A DNA stretch of 64,000 nucleotides from Nocardioides sp. BGMRC 2183 (GTDB lineage Bacteria; Actinomycetota; Actinomycetes; Propionibacteriales; Nocardioidaceae). The stretch is taken from NCBI GenBank assembly GCA_008123405.1, contig VSSA01000007.1:62001-126000 (forward strand). Reading direction: 5' to 3'. Numbering within the stretch: the stretch's first letter is position 1; every line of letters starts with the position of its first letter. Of this stretch, positions 18,763 through 31,245 are shown in pieces. The notes below the pieces were generated by a model. That model searched no databases and was not told where the DNA came from. It worked only from the letters and a program-made list of their open reading frames with translations. The translations under genes and the position numbers were made by a program.

Positions 18763-20139
18763 GTGGAGGCACGAGAGGCACTGACCGCCCGTGCGGCCCG
18801 ATTCTTCGCGGTCGATGACGACTGGGAACGTACCGGCGGCGTCGGCCCGCAAGACCTGGGCGTCGGTGCCGCCACCTTCGCCTTCGGCGTGGTCTCGGTC
18901 GAGCTGCTGCGCTCCATCGGCACTTTCGAGGGGGTGCGCGGCAGCTGGTGGGTGCATTGGCTGGTCATCGCCAGTGCCAGCGCTCTGCTGGTGCTGCGCC
19001 GGCGCTGGCCGCTGACGGTGCTCACCCTGGCCGGTGCGCACATGTTCACGACCGGGGTGCTGATCCCCACCCTGATGGGGCAGGCGCCGCTACAGATCGC
19101 CTACTTCTTCGCCATCTTCTCCGGTGTCGCCTGGGCCCGGAGCCGCCGCCAGATGCTCGCCGTGGTCGGGGTGGTGATGCTCTTCATGACGTTGTGGCTC
19201 GCCTGGCAGTTCTCGCTCGGTCGGTCGCTGGAGAATCTGGCCGCCGATCTCGGGTTGGCCGGTGAACGACCGGGTCTGCTCGGCCCGGCCACCGCAGCGG
19301 TGCTGTTGACCGCGCTGATCAACGTCCTCTACTTCGGTGGAGCCGTGCTCGGCGGCCAGGTCGCCTGGCGTTCAGCCCGACAGACCACCCGGCTCACCGA
19401 GCAGGCGGCCACCATCGCCCACCAGGCCGAGGAGCTCCAGGAGCGGGCGGTGCTGGAGGAGCGGTTGCGGATCGCACGGGAGCTGCACGACGTGGTCGCC
19501 CATCACGTCTCCGTGATCGGCGTGCAGGCGGCCGCCGGGCGCCGGATGCTGGGTCGCGATGACGCCGTCGTGGCCGGTGCGCTGGCCCAGGTGGAGGAGT
19601 CCTCGCGCGACGCGGTCGGGGAGATGCGCCGTCTGGTCGGCACCCTGCGGACACCGACGTCCGGGGATGGCCCGGGTCAGGCTGCGCGCGCTCCCGAGCC
19701 GGTCTGGTCGCAGATCGCTGCGTTGGCCGAGGCGGGCGAGGGAACCGGGGAGCGGCTGCAGGTCGACTACGACCTGGTGGAGAACCCGAGCGGCGCCGCC
19801 GAGGGGCTGCCGGCGGCCGTGGGCACCTCGCTCTACCGGATCGTGCAGGAGGCAGTCACCAACGTACGACGCCACTCGACCGCCGCTCGCGCGCAGATCG
19901 TGCTCCGGGTGGACCGGGTGGCCACGCCGCCGTACGCGGAGGTCGAGGTGACCGACGACGGTCGCCCCCGCGCCGGCACCTCGGGCAGCGGGTTGGGCCT
20001 GCTCGGCGTACGGGAGCGGGCGGCGGCCAGCCGGGCCGACGTCGACATCGGACCCCGGACGGTCGGCGGCTTCCGGGTCCGGGTGCGCTTCCCGCTCGAG
20101 CCGGCCGCCGGGACGGCTGACGCCGGAGGTGTCCGATGA
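18763..20139 (+). CDS. Sensor histidine kinase, HisKA_3 (NarX/DesK/LiaS) type
   Basis: 458 residues. About five to six membrane helices occupy residues ~25-205. A coiled-coil linker leads to the HisKA_3 dimerisation box ERLRIARELHDVVAHHVSVI, with the phosphorylated His in RELHD. The HATPase domain has the N-box region IVQEAVTNVRRHS and DDG and GLGLLGVRER motifs. GTG 18763 with an AAGGTGG site. The gene overlaps the next response regulator by 4 nt (ATGA), and the four genes 18763-22990 look like one operon. Confidence 0.9.
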   Translation: MEAREALTARAARFFAVDDDWERTGGVGPQDLGVGAATFAFGVVSVELLRSIGTFEGVRGSWWVHWLVIASASALLVLRRRWPLTVLTLAGAHMFTTGVLIPTLMGQAPLQIAYFFAIFSGVAWARSRRQMLAVVGVVMLFMTLWLAWQFSLGRSLENLAADLGLAGERPGLLGPATAAVLLTALINVLYFGGAVLGGQVAWRSARQTTRLTEQAATIAHQAEELQERAVLEERLRIARELHDVVAHHVSVIGVQAAAGRRMLGRDDAVVAGALAQVEESSRDAVGEMRRLVGTLRTPTSGDGPGQAARAPEPVWSQIAALAEAGEGTGERLQVDYDLVENPSGAAEGLPAAVGTSLYRIVQEAVTNVRRHSTAARAQIVLRVDRVATPPYAEVEVTDDGRPRAGTSGSGLGLLGVRERAAASRADVDIGPRTVGGFRVRVRFPLEPAAGTADAGGVR

Positions 20140-20858
20140 CCCCGCCCATCCGGGTGCTGCTCGTCGACGACCAGCAGCTGGTGCGCTCGGGGTTCCGACT
20201 CATCCTCTCGGTGGAGGAGGACCTGGAGGTCGTCGGTGAGGCCGACGACGGTGCGGCGGCGTTGACCCAGGCGCGTGCGCTGCGTCCCGACGTGGTGCTG
20301 ATGGACGTACAGATGCCGGGGGTCGACGGAGTCGAGGCGACCCGAGCTTTGGTCGCGGAGGGGCTGGGGCCGGTGATCATGTTGACCACGTTCGACCGGG
20401 ACGACTATCTCTTCGAGGCGCTCGACGCCGGTGCCACCGGCTTCCTGCTGAAGAACGCGGACCCGGACGCCCTCGTCGATGCGGTGCGGGCTGCTGCGTC
20501 CGGTCACGCACTGTTGGCCCCCGAGGTGACCCTGCGGGTGATCGAGCGGATGACGGGCGCGCCCACCGGGGAGCGCGAACCGGCGACGCCCGTGCCCACT
20601 GACACTCCGGATCCGCCCGGCTGGAGCCGGCTCACCGAACGCGAGCGCGAGGTACTCCTGCTGGTCGGCGAGGGGCTCAGCAACGGCGAGATCGCCGCGC
20701 GTCTGGTGCTGGGCGAGGCCACCGTGAAGACCCATGTCTCCAACTGCCTGGCCAAGCTCCACCTGCGCGACCGGGTGCGGGCAGTGGTCTGGGTGCACCG
20801 CCACCGTCTCCTCCCGCAGGGGGAGGAGACCCGGGCCGAGGATCCCCCGCACGACTGA
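20136..20858 (+). CDS. NarL/LiaR-type response regulator
   Basis: 240 residues. Complete receiver: LLVDDQQLVRSGF (acidic pair), VVLMDVQMPGVDG (phospho-acceptor Asp), MLTTFDRDD (Thr) and GFLLKNADP (Lys). The C-terminal HTH is LTEREREVLLLVGEGLSNGE followed by VLGEATVKTHVSNCLAKLHL. A linker of ~25 residues rich in Pro and Thr joins the two. It probably controls the downstream ABC exporter in answer to the adjacent kinase. Confidence 0.92.
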   Translation: MTPPIRVLLVDDQQLVRSGFRLILSVEEDLEVVGEADDGAAALTQARALRPDVVLMDVQMPGVDGVEATRALVAEGLGPVIMLTTFDRDDYLFEALDAGATGFLLKNADPDALVDAVRAAASGHALLAPEVTLRVIERMTGAPTGEREPATPVPTDTPDPPGWSRLTEREREVLLLVGEGLSNGEIAARLVLGEATVKTHVSNCLAKLHLRDRVRAVVWVHRHRLLPQGEETRAEDPPHD

Positions 20859-20894
20859 TCCGTTCTGTCGACGCTGCTGCGTAGCGTCGTCGGC

Positions 20895-21776
20895 ATGCTC
20901 GAGCTCAACGGACTGACCCGCCGCTTCGGCGACCTGGTGGCCGTCGACGACGTCTCGTTCTCTGTCCCACCCGGTGGTCTGACCGGGTTCGTGGGCGGCA
21001 ACGGCGCCGGCAAGACCACGACCATGCGGATGGTGATGGGTGTGCTCGCGATGCACGCCGGGGACGTGCGTTGGCACGGACATCGGGTGACCGCCGCTGA
21101 CCGCCGCGGATTCGGCTACATGCCCGAGGAACGCGGCCTCTACCCGAAGCAGCCGATCGCCGACCAGCTCGTCTACCTGGCCCGGCTGCGTGGCATGGAC
21201 GCCGCGCCGGCGCGGTCCCAGATCGTCGAGCTGCTCGACCGGTTCGGCCTGGGGGAGCGCGTCAAGGAGCCGCTGGAGAAGCTCTCGTTGGGCAACCAGC
21301 AGCGGGTCCAGATCGTCGCCGCGCTGGTCCCGCAACCGCGTCTGCTGATCCTCGACGAGCCGTTCTCCGGCCTCGACCCCACCGCGATCGACGCGATGAC
21401 CGACCTGCTCCGCGAGCAGGCCGACGCCGGTGTCCCCGTGGTCTTCTCCTCCCACCAGCTCGACCTGGTCGACCGGCTCTGCGATCGCCTGGTGGTGATG
21501 GCCCGTGGCCGGGTGGTGGCGGAGGGCACCGCCGACCAGCTCCGGGCGGGTGCACCGGTGCGCTACCGGATCCGACTCGGTGGCGACGCCGGGTGGGTGC
21601 GGGAGCTGCCAGGTCTCCAGGTCGACGACGTCGCCGGCACCGAGGCGCTGGTCGACGTGACCGCCGAGGGGGCCGAGCAGGAGCTGTTGACCCGCGCGAT
21701 GGAGCGCGGCCCCGTCCACGACTTCAGCCGAGTGGTGCCTCGACTGAGCGAGATCTACCGCGAGGTGACGGCATGA
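20895..21776 (+). CDS. ABC transporter ATP-binding protein, NatA-like exporter
   Basis: 293 residues. Walker A GGNGAGKTTT, signature LSLGNQQRVQIV, Walker B LLILDEPFSGLDP and the H-loop SSHQLDLVDRL are all intact. The C-terminal ~80 residues form a DUF4162-like regulatory domain (RYRIRLGGDAGWV). It pairs with the permease that overlaps its stop by 4 nt. The architecture is that of NatAB-type Na+ or drug exporters; the substrate is unknown. Confidence 0.92.
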   Translation: MLELNGLTRRFGDLVAVDDVSFSVPPGGLTGFVGGNGAGKTTTMRMVMGVLAMHAGDVRWHGHRVTAADRRGFGYMPEERGLYPKQPIADQLVYLARLRGMDAAPARSQIVELLDRFGLGERVKEPLEKLSLGNQQRVQIVAALVPQPRLLILDEPFSGLDPTAIDAMTDLLREQADAGVPVVFSSHQLDLVDRLCDRLVVMARGRVVAEGTADQLRAGAPVRYRIRLGGDAGWVRELPGLQVDDVAGTEALVDVTAEGAEQELLTRAMERGPVHDFSRVVPRLSEIYREVTA

Positions 21777-22990
21777 GCACGCAGGAGCAGGAGCGCACGC
21801 AGGTGCAGCGGGCCGGCGCGCGTCGTACCCCCGTCTGGGCGGTGGTCGCGGCGCGCGAGGTGTCGGTGAAGCTGCGCGACCGGACCTTCGTCCTCGGATC
21901 GCTCTCCACACTGGTGGTGATCCTGGGGCTGGTCGGCCTCCAGGTGTGGCTGGACAGCCGCACCGACTCCTACCAGGTGGCCTCCAGCAGCGCGGGCGCC
22001 CAGGTGCTGGTCGAGGCCGCCGAGGAGCAGGCGGCGGAGATCGACGAGAACGTCGAGCTCTCCGCGGTCACCGAAGCCGACGACGACGCCGCGCGGGCCG
22101 CCGTGCAGGAGGAGGAGATCGACGCCTGGTTGACCCAGGACGGGGACGACTGGGTGCTGGTGACTCGGGACGGCGCGGACCGGTCGCTGCAGACGGTGAT
22201 CGAGTCAGTGGTGCGCAGCGAGATGCTGGCCGCCAACGCGGCGAGTGCGGGCACCAGCGTCGAGGAGCTCACCGAAGGCACCACGGTGACTGTCGAGCAG
22301 CTCGAGGGGGACGCCGAGCTCTCCACCTTGCAGGACATCCTCGGTTTCGGCCTGGCCTTCCTCTTCTACCTGGCCTCGATCATCTTCGGGATGACCCTTG
22401 CCCAGAGCGTCACCGAGGAGAAGCAGTCCCGGATCGTGGAGATGATCGCCGCGGCGGTGCCGCTGAGGGAGCTGCTTGCCGGCAAGGTGGTCGGTAACAC
22501 GGTGCTGGCGGTCGGCCAGATGGCGGTGTACGTCGCCGTCGGCATGGTGGGGCTCAGCCTGACCGACTACGGCACATTCATCCCCGGTCTGACCGGCGAC
22601 GTGGCTTGGTTCCTGGCCTTCTTCCTGGTCGGCTTCCTCGCGCTCTCCTGCCTGTGGGCGGTCGCCGGCGCGCTGGCCAGCCGCAACGAGGACCTGCAGT
22701 CCACGGCGACGCCGGTCACCATGCTGGTGCTGGCGATCTTCCTCGGGTCGGCCTTCCTGGACGGCACCGCCGAGGTGGTCGGCTCCTACGTGCCGCCGCT
22801 CTCCGCGGTCGCGATGCCGGTCCGCCTGGTCAAGGGCGACGCGGCCTGGTGGGAGGCGCTGATCTCCTTGGGCCTGCTCGCCGCGCTGGCGGCCGTCCTG
22901 ATCCTGCTCGCCGAGCGGGTCTACCGCCGGGCGCTGATGCAGACCGGCGGCAAGCTGAGCATCCGGCAGGCGTGGAAACTGGAGGAGTAG
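21773..22990 (+). CDS. ABC transporter permease, NatB/ABC-2 type
   Basis: 405 residues from ATG 21773 (ATGA overlap with the ATPase gene). One membrane helix near residues 43-62 is followed by a ~130-residue extracytoplasmic, acidic domain, then five or six helices from about residue 190. The coupling-region motif MTLAQSVTEEKQSRIVEMI and ELLAGKVVGN are hallmarks of the NatB branch. With the preceding ATPase it forms an exporter, likely controlled by the upstream two-component system. Confidence 0.9.
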   Translation: MSTQEQERTQVQRAGARRTPVWAVVAAREVSVKLRDRTFVLGSLSTLVVILGLVGLQVWLDSRTDSYQVASSSAGAQVLVEAAEEQAAEIDENVELSAVTEADDDAARAAVQEEEIDAWLTQDGDDWVLVTRDGADRSLQTVIESVVRSEMLAANAASAGTSVEELTEGTTVTVEQLEGDAELSTLQDILGFGLAFLFYLASIIFGMTLAQSVTEEKQSRIVEMIAAAVPLRELLAGKVVGNTVLAVGQMAVYVAVGMVGLSLTDYGTFIPGLTGDVAWFLAFFLVGFLALSCLWAVAGALASRNEDLQSTATPVTMLVLAIFLGSAFLDGTAEVVGSYVPPLSAVAMPVRLVKGDAAWWEALISLGLLAALAAVLILLAERVYRRALMQTGGKLSIRQAWKLEE

Positions 22991-23002
22991 CCTGGGCGCA
23001 CC

Positions 23003-23042
23003 ACCCCCGGTCGTTGGAGCCACGCCCCTAGCGACCGGGGGT
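23003..23042 (+). terminator. Hairpin after the ABC permease gene
   Basis: Perfect 11-bp arms, 23003-23013 and 23032-23042 (ACCCCCGGTCG and its complement), with an 18-nt loop, located 13 bp past the permease stop and before mfd. Pairing may extend further with one bulge. Probably a rho-independent terminator without a strong U-tract. Confidence 0.65.
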
Positions 23043-23079
23043 CGTGGTGCTGTCCAGCCCTGCCCCAGGAGTTATCCGC

Positions 23080-26640
<3,561 letters not shown>

Positions 26641-26653
26641 CCCGTCGACCGGG

Positions 26654-26696
26654 GTTGAGTTGGCCTTTTGGGCCCGTTGAGTTGGCCTTTTGGGCC
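26654..26696. repeat. Tandem 22-bp intergenic repeat starting GTTGAGTTGGCC
   Basis: A 21-bp unit at 26654-26674 recurs exactly at 26676-26696, one base later, just after the mfd stop. A degenerate third copy may run to about 26717. Each unit contains the palindromic GGCCTTTTGGGCC-like core, so the block can form a stem and may terminate mfd. The same opening GTTGAGTTGG/GTCGAGTTGG recurs in the hairpin at 54918. Confidence 0.6.
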
Positions 26697-26805
26697 GGTT
26701 GAGGCGTGCGTTTGGGCCGGGTCGGCGGGGGCGGGTGACCTGGGTCACGGTGGTTGTGGTGTGCTTGCGCCAGCGTCCGTCGTTGATCGCCGTCGAGGAG
26801 AGCTC

Positions 26806-27456
26806 GTGTTCCGCACCCGTCGTCTCGTGTCCGCCTCCGCAGCCCTGGCCGCTGCCGTCTCCCTCGCCGGTTGCGGGCTCACCGAGGACGTGCCCCGTCC
26901 CGGGGTCGCCGCCGAAGTGGAGGGTACGACGCTCTCGCTGGTCGACCTCGAGGATCTGCTCGACGCCGCCTGCATCAACGCCTCGGCGATGGAGGACGCC
27001 TCAGCGAGCAGTCGCGACGCCACCCAGCTGAGCCTCTTGCAGCAGTGGATCGGCTCCTCGGTGCTGCTCGCCTACGCCGATGAGCAGGGCTGGGAGACGG
27101 TCGCTCCGGACCTGGACGAGCGGCAGATCCCCGGGTGGGACGAGATGGACACCCGCCAGCAGGAGGTGCTCGGCGACTACCTGGCCCGCCAGCAGCGTGC
27201 GGAGCAGGCGCTGCAGGCGGCCGGGGACGACGTACCGGATCCGGCGGGGTTCGAGGTCGAGATCAACCCGGTGTTCGACCTCACCATCACCGACGGCGCC
27301 TTCGCACCCGCCGACGACCAACTCTCGGTCGCGGTCAGCGACGAGGCGGTCGCGGCGAGCGAGCAGACCGAGCTCTCCGACGAGCAGCTCGCAGCGCTGC
27401 CCGACAGCCAGCTCTGCGGCACCCGACCCGAGCCCGGGGCGGCGTTGGGTGGCTGA
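26806..27456 (+). CDS. SurA/PpiC N-terminal-like lipoprotein
   Basis: 216 residues from GTG 26806, which has a GAGGAG site 5 nt upstream. The N-terminus is a lipoprotein signal: basic FRTRRL, a hydrophobic core, then VSLAGC with the acylated cysteine. The mature part resembles the helical SurA-N domain (VEGTTLSLVDLEDLLDAACI, LLQQWIGSSVLLAYADEQGW) without a visible parvulin domain. Family members are extracytoplasmic chaperone-like proteins. Its stop overlaps the mazG start by 8 nt; mfd-lipoprotein-mazG order is commonly kept in this group of actinobacteria. Confidence 0.75.
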   Translation: MFRTRRLVSASAALAAAVSLAGCGLTEDVPRPGVAAEVEGTTLSLVDLEDLLDAACINASAMEDASASSRDATQLSLLQQWIGSSVLLAYADEQGWETVAPDLDERQIPGWDEMDTRQQEVLGDYLARQQRAEQALQAAGDDVPDPAGFEVEINPVFDLTITDGAFAPADDQLSVAVSDEAVAASEQTELSDEQLAALPDSQLCGTRPEPGAALGG

Positions 27457-28099
27457 GCCGGGCCGAGCGCATGAGTCCGGGACGGACCCGACGCTGCCGG
27501 CGCTGACCGAGTTCGTCGCCGTGATGCACCGGCTGCGCACCGAGTGCCCGTGGAAGGCGGAGCAGACCCATCGCTCGCTGCAGCGGTTCCTGGTCGAGGA
27601 GACCGCCGAGACGCTCGAGGCGATCGACGCCGGCACCGACAGCGGCGAGTGGTCGCACCTGCGTGAGGAGCTGGGGGACCTGCTGCTCCAGGTCGTCTTC
27701 CACGCGGTCATTGCCGAGCAGGCAGGCGAGTTCGACCTCGAGGACGTCGCCGCAGGGATCACCGCCAAGATGGTCCGGCGCAACCCGCATGTCTTCGCGC
27801 CGGCGGTCGACGGCAGCCAGCGGGATCTCGATCCTGCAGCCGTCAACGAGCTCTGGCAGCAGGCGAAGGCAGAGGAGAAGGCAACCCTGCCTCGGCGCGA
27901 TGAGCTCCCTCCGGGGCTGCCGGCCCTGCTCTTGGCGGACAAGATCCTGGACCGCCGTGAGCGCTCCGGCGATCCGGTGGAGGTGGACACCACCTCCGAC
28001 GACATCGGCGAGCGGTTGCTGGCGCTGGTGGCACGCGCCCGTGAGCAGGGAGTCGATCCGGAGCAGGCGCTGCGCGACGCCGTACGACGACGCGGCTGA
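27449..28099 (+). CDS. mazG: MazG nucleoside triphosphate pyrophosphohydrolase
   Basis: 216 residues from GTG 27449. The MazG fold is clear: MHRLRTECPWKAEQTHRSL (CPWD/CPW-x motif), then the metal-binding EExxE helix LVEETAETLEAI and the second acidic helix LREELGDLLLQVVFHA, and the KMVRRNPHVF motif. It hydrolyses (d)NTPs to NMP and pyrophosphate, as house-cleaning or to lower (p)ppGpp-related pools. Only one MazG domain is visible, with a helical C-terminal extension. It overlaps the lipoprotein gene by 8 nt. Confidence 0.9.
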   Translation: MAEPGRAHESGTDPTLPALTEFVAVMHRLRTECPWKAEQTHRSLQRFLVEETAETLEAIDAGTDSGEWSHLREELGDLLLQVVFHAVIAEQAGEFDLEDVAAGITAKMVRRNPHVFAPAVDGSQRDLDPAAVNELWQQAKAEEKATLPRRDELPPGLPALLLADKILDRRERSGDPVEVDTTSDDIGERLLALVARAREQGVDPEQALRDAVRRRG

Positions 28100-28193
28100 C
28101 CCGGCGGCGCGCCGCCCCGGGTGGCGCGGATGCGTCCGGCGGTGGCGCACCGCTAGCGTGGCCGCATCACGTCCCACGCTCGGAGGTAGATCG

Positions 28194-28796
28194 ATGTCCG
28201 ACCCTGTCCTGCCGCCCGGGGGCTACTCCTCCGGTGGCTACCCGTCCGGTGGATATCCCGGCGGCTACCCACCTGGCTATCCCGGCGGCCAGGCCCCGCC
28301 ACCGGTGGGTCCGGCGCCCGAGGAGCCGTCGCTGCACTCCGAGCGCAAGGCGACCCTGATCGTCGGCCGGGTGCTCGGCTACGCGGTCTACGCCTACGTG
28401 ATCGTCGCCGAGATCGTGCTCGGCCTGGGGTTCGTGCTGCTCCTGCTCGGAGCCAACCCGAGTGCCGGCTTCGTGGAGTGGGTCTACCGGGCGCTGGACC
28501 GAGCGATGCAGCCGTTCGCCGACATCTTCGCCCCCCTCGACCTCGGTCTCAGCGGGGGCAACGAGGTGGAGTCGGTGCTGGACACCTCGGTGCTCTTCGC
28601 GATGCTGGTCTACGCGATCGTCGGGTTCGGCGCCCGCGCGCTGTTGGACTGGCTCACGGTCCGGATCCAGCACCTGGACCGGGACTACGCCGCCTACGAG
28701 CGGGAGCTCCAGGCCCGCGCCCAGTACGACGCCCAGGTCGCCGCCGCTCAACAGCAGACGCCACCGACGCGGCCTGGCGCGCCGCCCTCACCCTGA
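28194..28796 (+). CDS. Hypothetical membrane protein with Gly/Tyr/Pro-rich N-terminus
   Basis: 200 residues. Residues 8-45 are low-complexity repeats of the type GGYPSGGYPGGYPPGYP, followed by a charged stretch and two membrane helices (YAVYAYVIVAEIVLGLGFVL and SVLFAMLVYAIVGFGARALL). The C-terminal ~45 residues form an amphipathic, probably coiled-coil helix. ATG 28194 has a CGGAGG site. No named family was recognised; proteins of this build are common in actinobacteria. Confidence 0.7.
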   Translation: MSDPVLPPGGYSSGGYPSGGYPGGYPPGYPGGQAPPPVGPAPEEPSLHSERKATLIVGRVLGYAVYAYVIVAEIVLGLGFVLLLLGANPSAGFVEWVYRALDRAMQPFADIFAPLDLGLSGGNEVESVLDTSVLFAMLVYAIVGFGARALLDWLTVRIQHLDRDYAAYERELQARAQYDAQVAAAQQQTPPTRPGAPPSP

Positions 28797-28811
28797 CCCG
28801 AAAACCGCGAC

Positions 28812-28845
28812 GGGGCCGGTGTCTCCTGAAGGAGGCACCGGCCCC
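28812..28845. terminator. Bidirectional terminator hairpin
   Basis: Perfect 10-bp arms GGGGCCGGTG (28812-28821) and CACCGGCCCC (28836-28845) around a 14-nt loop, extendable with one mismatch. It sits between two convergent genes and can serve both. Confidence 0.8.
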
Positions 28846-28882
28846 GCCGGTTGGTGGTCAGTGCGACCACGAGCAGTGGCGA

Positions 28883-29722
28883 TCAGCGGGCGGTGAACGC
28901 CTTCTTCGCCGAGCTGCCCTTCACGTTCGCGTTGCCCTTGTACGTCGCGACCGCGGTGTACTTGCCCTTCTTCTTGATCTTGACGGTGACCTTGGCGGTC
29001 TGCTTCTTCAGGGCGACCATCTTCTTGGAGACGGTCTTCTTGCCCTTCTTGACCAGGATCTGGACCTTGCCGGTCGCCGGGGCGCCGTTGGTAGCGACCT
29101 TGGCCGTGATCGCGGCCTTCTTGGACTTCTTGGCGTACTTGACGCCGACCTTGGCCTTCGAGGTCGCCTTGACGATCTTGGTGGAGCCGATCGCGAAGTC
29201 GCCGTCAGGGGTGCAGGGGATCTCGAACGGGCTGGCCTCGCCGGCGGCGTTGTAGAAGGTCATCGCCAAGTTGTGATCGCCTGCGGCGAGCGCGACGGTC
29301 TTCCCGGCCGAGCCGGCCACCTGTGCGGTGCCCTTGGCGGCGAGCGGTACGTCGCCGTCGGTGGGAATCTCGGCCCGCTTGATCGTCAGCGTGGTCGGTG
29401 CCGCCTTGCCACCGCCGGTGTTGGCCGCGGTGACCTTGCCGGCGATCTCCTTCGTGTTGAGGAGCCCGCGCATGGTGTCGGCGAGGCCGTCGGGGATGGT
29501 GAAGGTAGCCGTCACCGGGGTGTTGCCGCCGGCCACGGTTGTGCCGGCCACGTCGATCTCGGCGGGGAACGTCTGGGCCCCGAGAATGGGCACCTCGCAG
29601 TTGAAGTTGCCGGCCTCGGCCGAGGCCGGGGTGGCAAGGCCGACGACGGCGGCGGTACCGGCGGTCAGTCCGAGGATGCTGCCGGCGGCGATGGTGCGGA
29701 CACTGCGCTTGCGCAGGCTCAT
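28883..29722 (-). CDS. Secreted protein with DUF6801-like domain and Lys-rich Ig-like repeat
   Basis: 279 residues. A classic signal peptide (SLRKRSVRTIAAGSILGL then ATPASA) predicts cleavage near residue 35. The next ~140 residues resemble the DUF6801-type beta domain (FNCEVPILGAQTFPAEIDV). The C-terminal ~90 residues are a bacterial Ig-like fold of the Big_3_5 type with dense lysines (KYAKKSKKAAITAKV, GKVQILVKKGKKTVSKK). Likely a cell-surface or wall-associated protein; the basic repeat could bind anionic wall polymers. Function is unknown. Confidence 0.75.
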   Translation of the reverse strand: MSLRKRSVRTIAAGSILGLTAGTAAVVGLATPASAEAGNFNCEVPILGAQTFPAEIDVAGTTVAGGNTPVTATFTIPDGLADTMRGLLNTKEIAGKVTAANTGGGKAAPTTLTIKRAEIPTDGDVPLAAKGTAQVAGSAGKTVALAAGDHNLAMTFYNAAGEASPFEIPCTPDGDFAIGSTKIVKATSKAKVGVKYAKKSKKAAITAKVATNGAPATGKVQILVKKGKKTVSKKMVALKKQTAKVTVKIKKKGKYTAVATYKGNANVKGSSAKKAFTAR

Positions 29723-29989
29723 AAGAGAATCCCTCCCGTTGTTTCGATGGGGTGGCCGTTCACCCTCCCGTGACGGCCATCACACGCACCCCATCACAAA
29801 ACTGGGACAAGTTCTAGTTCATCTCGGCGCTTGGTGTGACGCGTCGTCACAGGTCATCGGTTCTCCACAACCTTCTCCACAGGGTCCCGCCGGAGATGTG
29901 CGTCTCGGCACCTGTGGACAACCTCTGTCGCAGCCGTGGCCGACCCCTTACCTTGGTCCGGCCACAGCGATCTCACTCGGGGAGTTGAC

Positions 29990-30739
29990 ATGGCAGTGAT
30001 GGCCGACGCCCATGCGCCGGACGAGGTGGTCACCCACCTCGACGCCGTGCTGCGTGCCGCCGTGCGCCGCGAGGGGCTCGACCCCCAACACGAGGTCGCT
30101 GCGGTACGACGCATCGCCGGCACCCTGGTCCGCGAGCACGACGAGCGCAGCCTGACCGGCGTGGTCGCACCGGTCGGCGACCCCGACGCCCTGGTGACCG
30201 AGCTGGTCGCGCGGGTCGCCGGATTCGGGCCGCTGCAGCCACTGCTGGACGACCCGACCGTCGAAGAGGTGTGGATCAACAGCGCCGACCGGGTGTTCTG
30301 CGCACGCAACGGTCGTCACGAGCTGACCAACATCGTGCTGACCGACACCGAGGTCGCCGAGCTGGTCGAGCGGATGCTGAAGACGACCGGACGGCGCATC
30401 GACCTCAGTCGCCCCTTCGTCGACGCGATGTTGCCGGCAGGGCACCGGCTGCACGTCGTACTGGAGGGCATCAGCAGAGGGTTCTCGGCGGTCAACATTC
30501 GCAAGTTCGTGGTGCGTGCGGCTCGGCTCGGGGAGCTCGTCGAGCTCGGCTCGATGCCGGCCGAGGCGGCGTCCTTCCTCGAGGCGTCGGTCCGTGCCGG
30601 CCTCAACATCATCGTGGCCGGTGGCACGCAGACCGGGAAGACCACCGTGCTCAACTGCCTGGCGGCCGCGATCCCCGGCTCGGAGCGGGTGATCTCGGCC
30701 GAGGAGGTCTTCGAAGTCCGGTTCCCGCATCCAAACTGA
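29990..30739 (+). pseudogene. cpaF: 5' part of cpaF (tadA), Flp pilus assembly ATPase, interrupted by the element
   Basis: Starts at ATG 29990 (GGGGAG site upstream; ATG 29999 also possible). 248 residues match CpaF/TadA: the N-terminal helical region, the LDDPTVEEVWIN signature, RPFVDAMLPAGHRLHV, SAVNIRKFV and Walker A AGGTQTGKTTV near residues 210-220. The match stops at EEVFEVRFPHP, after which element sequence adds Asn and a stop. Walker B and the catalytic histidines are on the other side at 51064-51577. Joining 29990-30732 to 51064-51577 gives one open frame of 419 codons. The gene heads the tad operon and cannot make a working ATPase while interrupted. Confidence 0.93.
30728..30732 (+). 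repeat. attL core CATCC at the left end of the element
   Basis: CATCC is shared with 51059-51063. Sequence to its left is cpaF (FPHP); sequence to its right is unrelated. An arm-type site GACTCTATGCA lies at 30745-30755. Read across the circle it is the inverse of GATTCTATGCA at the right end (51033-51043, minus strand), as expected for serine integrase attP arms. Confidence 0.8.
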
Positions 30740-30885
30740 TGAAAGACTCTATGCAGAGGTTCGACGCAATGAGTGCATCGTGATCTCTCTGCGCAGTCGT
30801 CGCTTCAGGGGGCTCACGAGCGTCCCTTCGCCGCGACAGATTCATCGTGTCAACAACTGTTGGCGAGACCACGACCAAGGACACG

Positions 30886-31245
30886 ATGATGGACAAGAAG
30901 ACCTACGACCTCCTCATGGAGCAGGGCGCCGCCGGCACCAACCTCGCGGCAGACGCGTTCGACGAGCTCGCGGCGTTCGCGAAGGCGAAACGCCTGCGCC
31001 GTCCCGACCCCGCCTGGAGGCTCGCCGAGCCTGCGGATGCGGCCGAGCCGAACGCGCGCCGGGGCGTGAACAAGGGCAAGACCTGCTCCGCCGAGGGGTG
31101 CGGCAAGGACGCCTACTGCAAGGGCAGGTGCGCGGCCCACTACGCGAGTGACCGTCGGCTCGACCCCGCCGAGCGCGAGAAGGCCCGCGAGGCGTCGCGC
31201 CGCTCCTACGCCAAGCGCAAGTCCTCCGCTGAGGCGGCGAAGTGA
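30886..31245 (+). CDS. Small zinc-finger protein, actinophage-like
   Basis: About 119 residues from ATG 30886 (ATG 30889 has better spacing from the AAGGA site; GTG 30847 is a weaker upstream option). The C-terminal half contains CSAEGCGKDAYCKGRCAAHY, four cysteines and a histidine like the treble-clef fingers common in actinophage small proteins, then a basic tail (RRSYAKRKSS). Likely a nucleic-acid-binding accessory protein. Its stop overlaps the next start by 4 nt (GTGA). Confidence 0.65.
   Translation: MMDKKTYDLLMEQGAAGTNLAADAFDELAAFAKAKRLRRPDPAWRLAEPADAAEPNARRGVNKGKTCSAEGCGKDAYCKGRCAAHYASDRRLDPAEREKAREASRRSYAKRKSSAEAAK

Noticed and set aside
30700-30760. tRNA or long direct-repeat attachment site as used by tyrosine integrases
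   Set aside because: No tRNA is present and the shared core is only 5 bp, which instead fits the element's large serine integrase.
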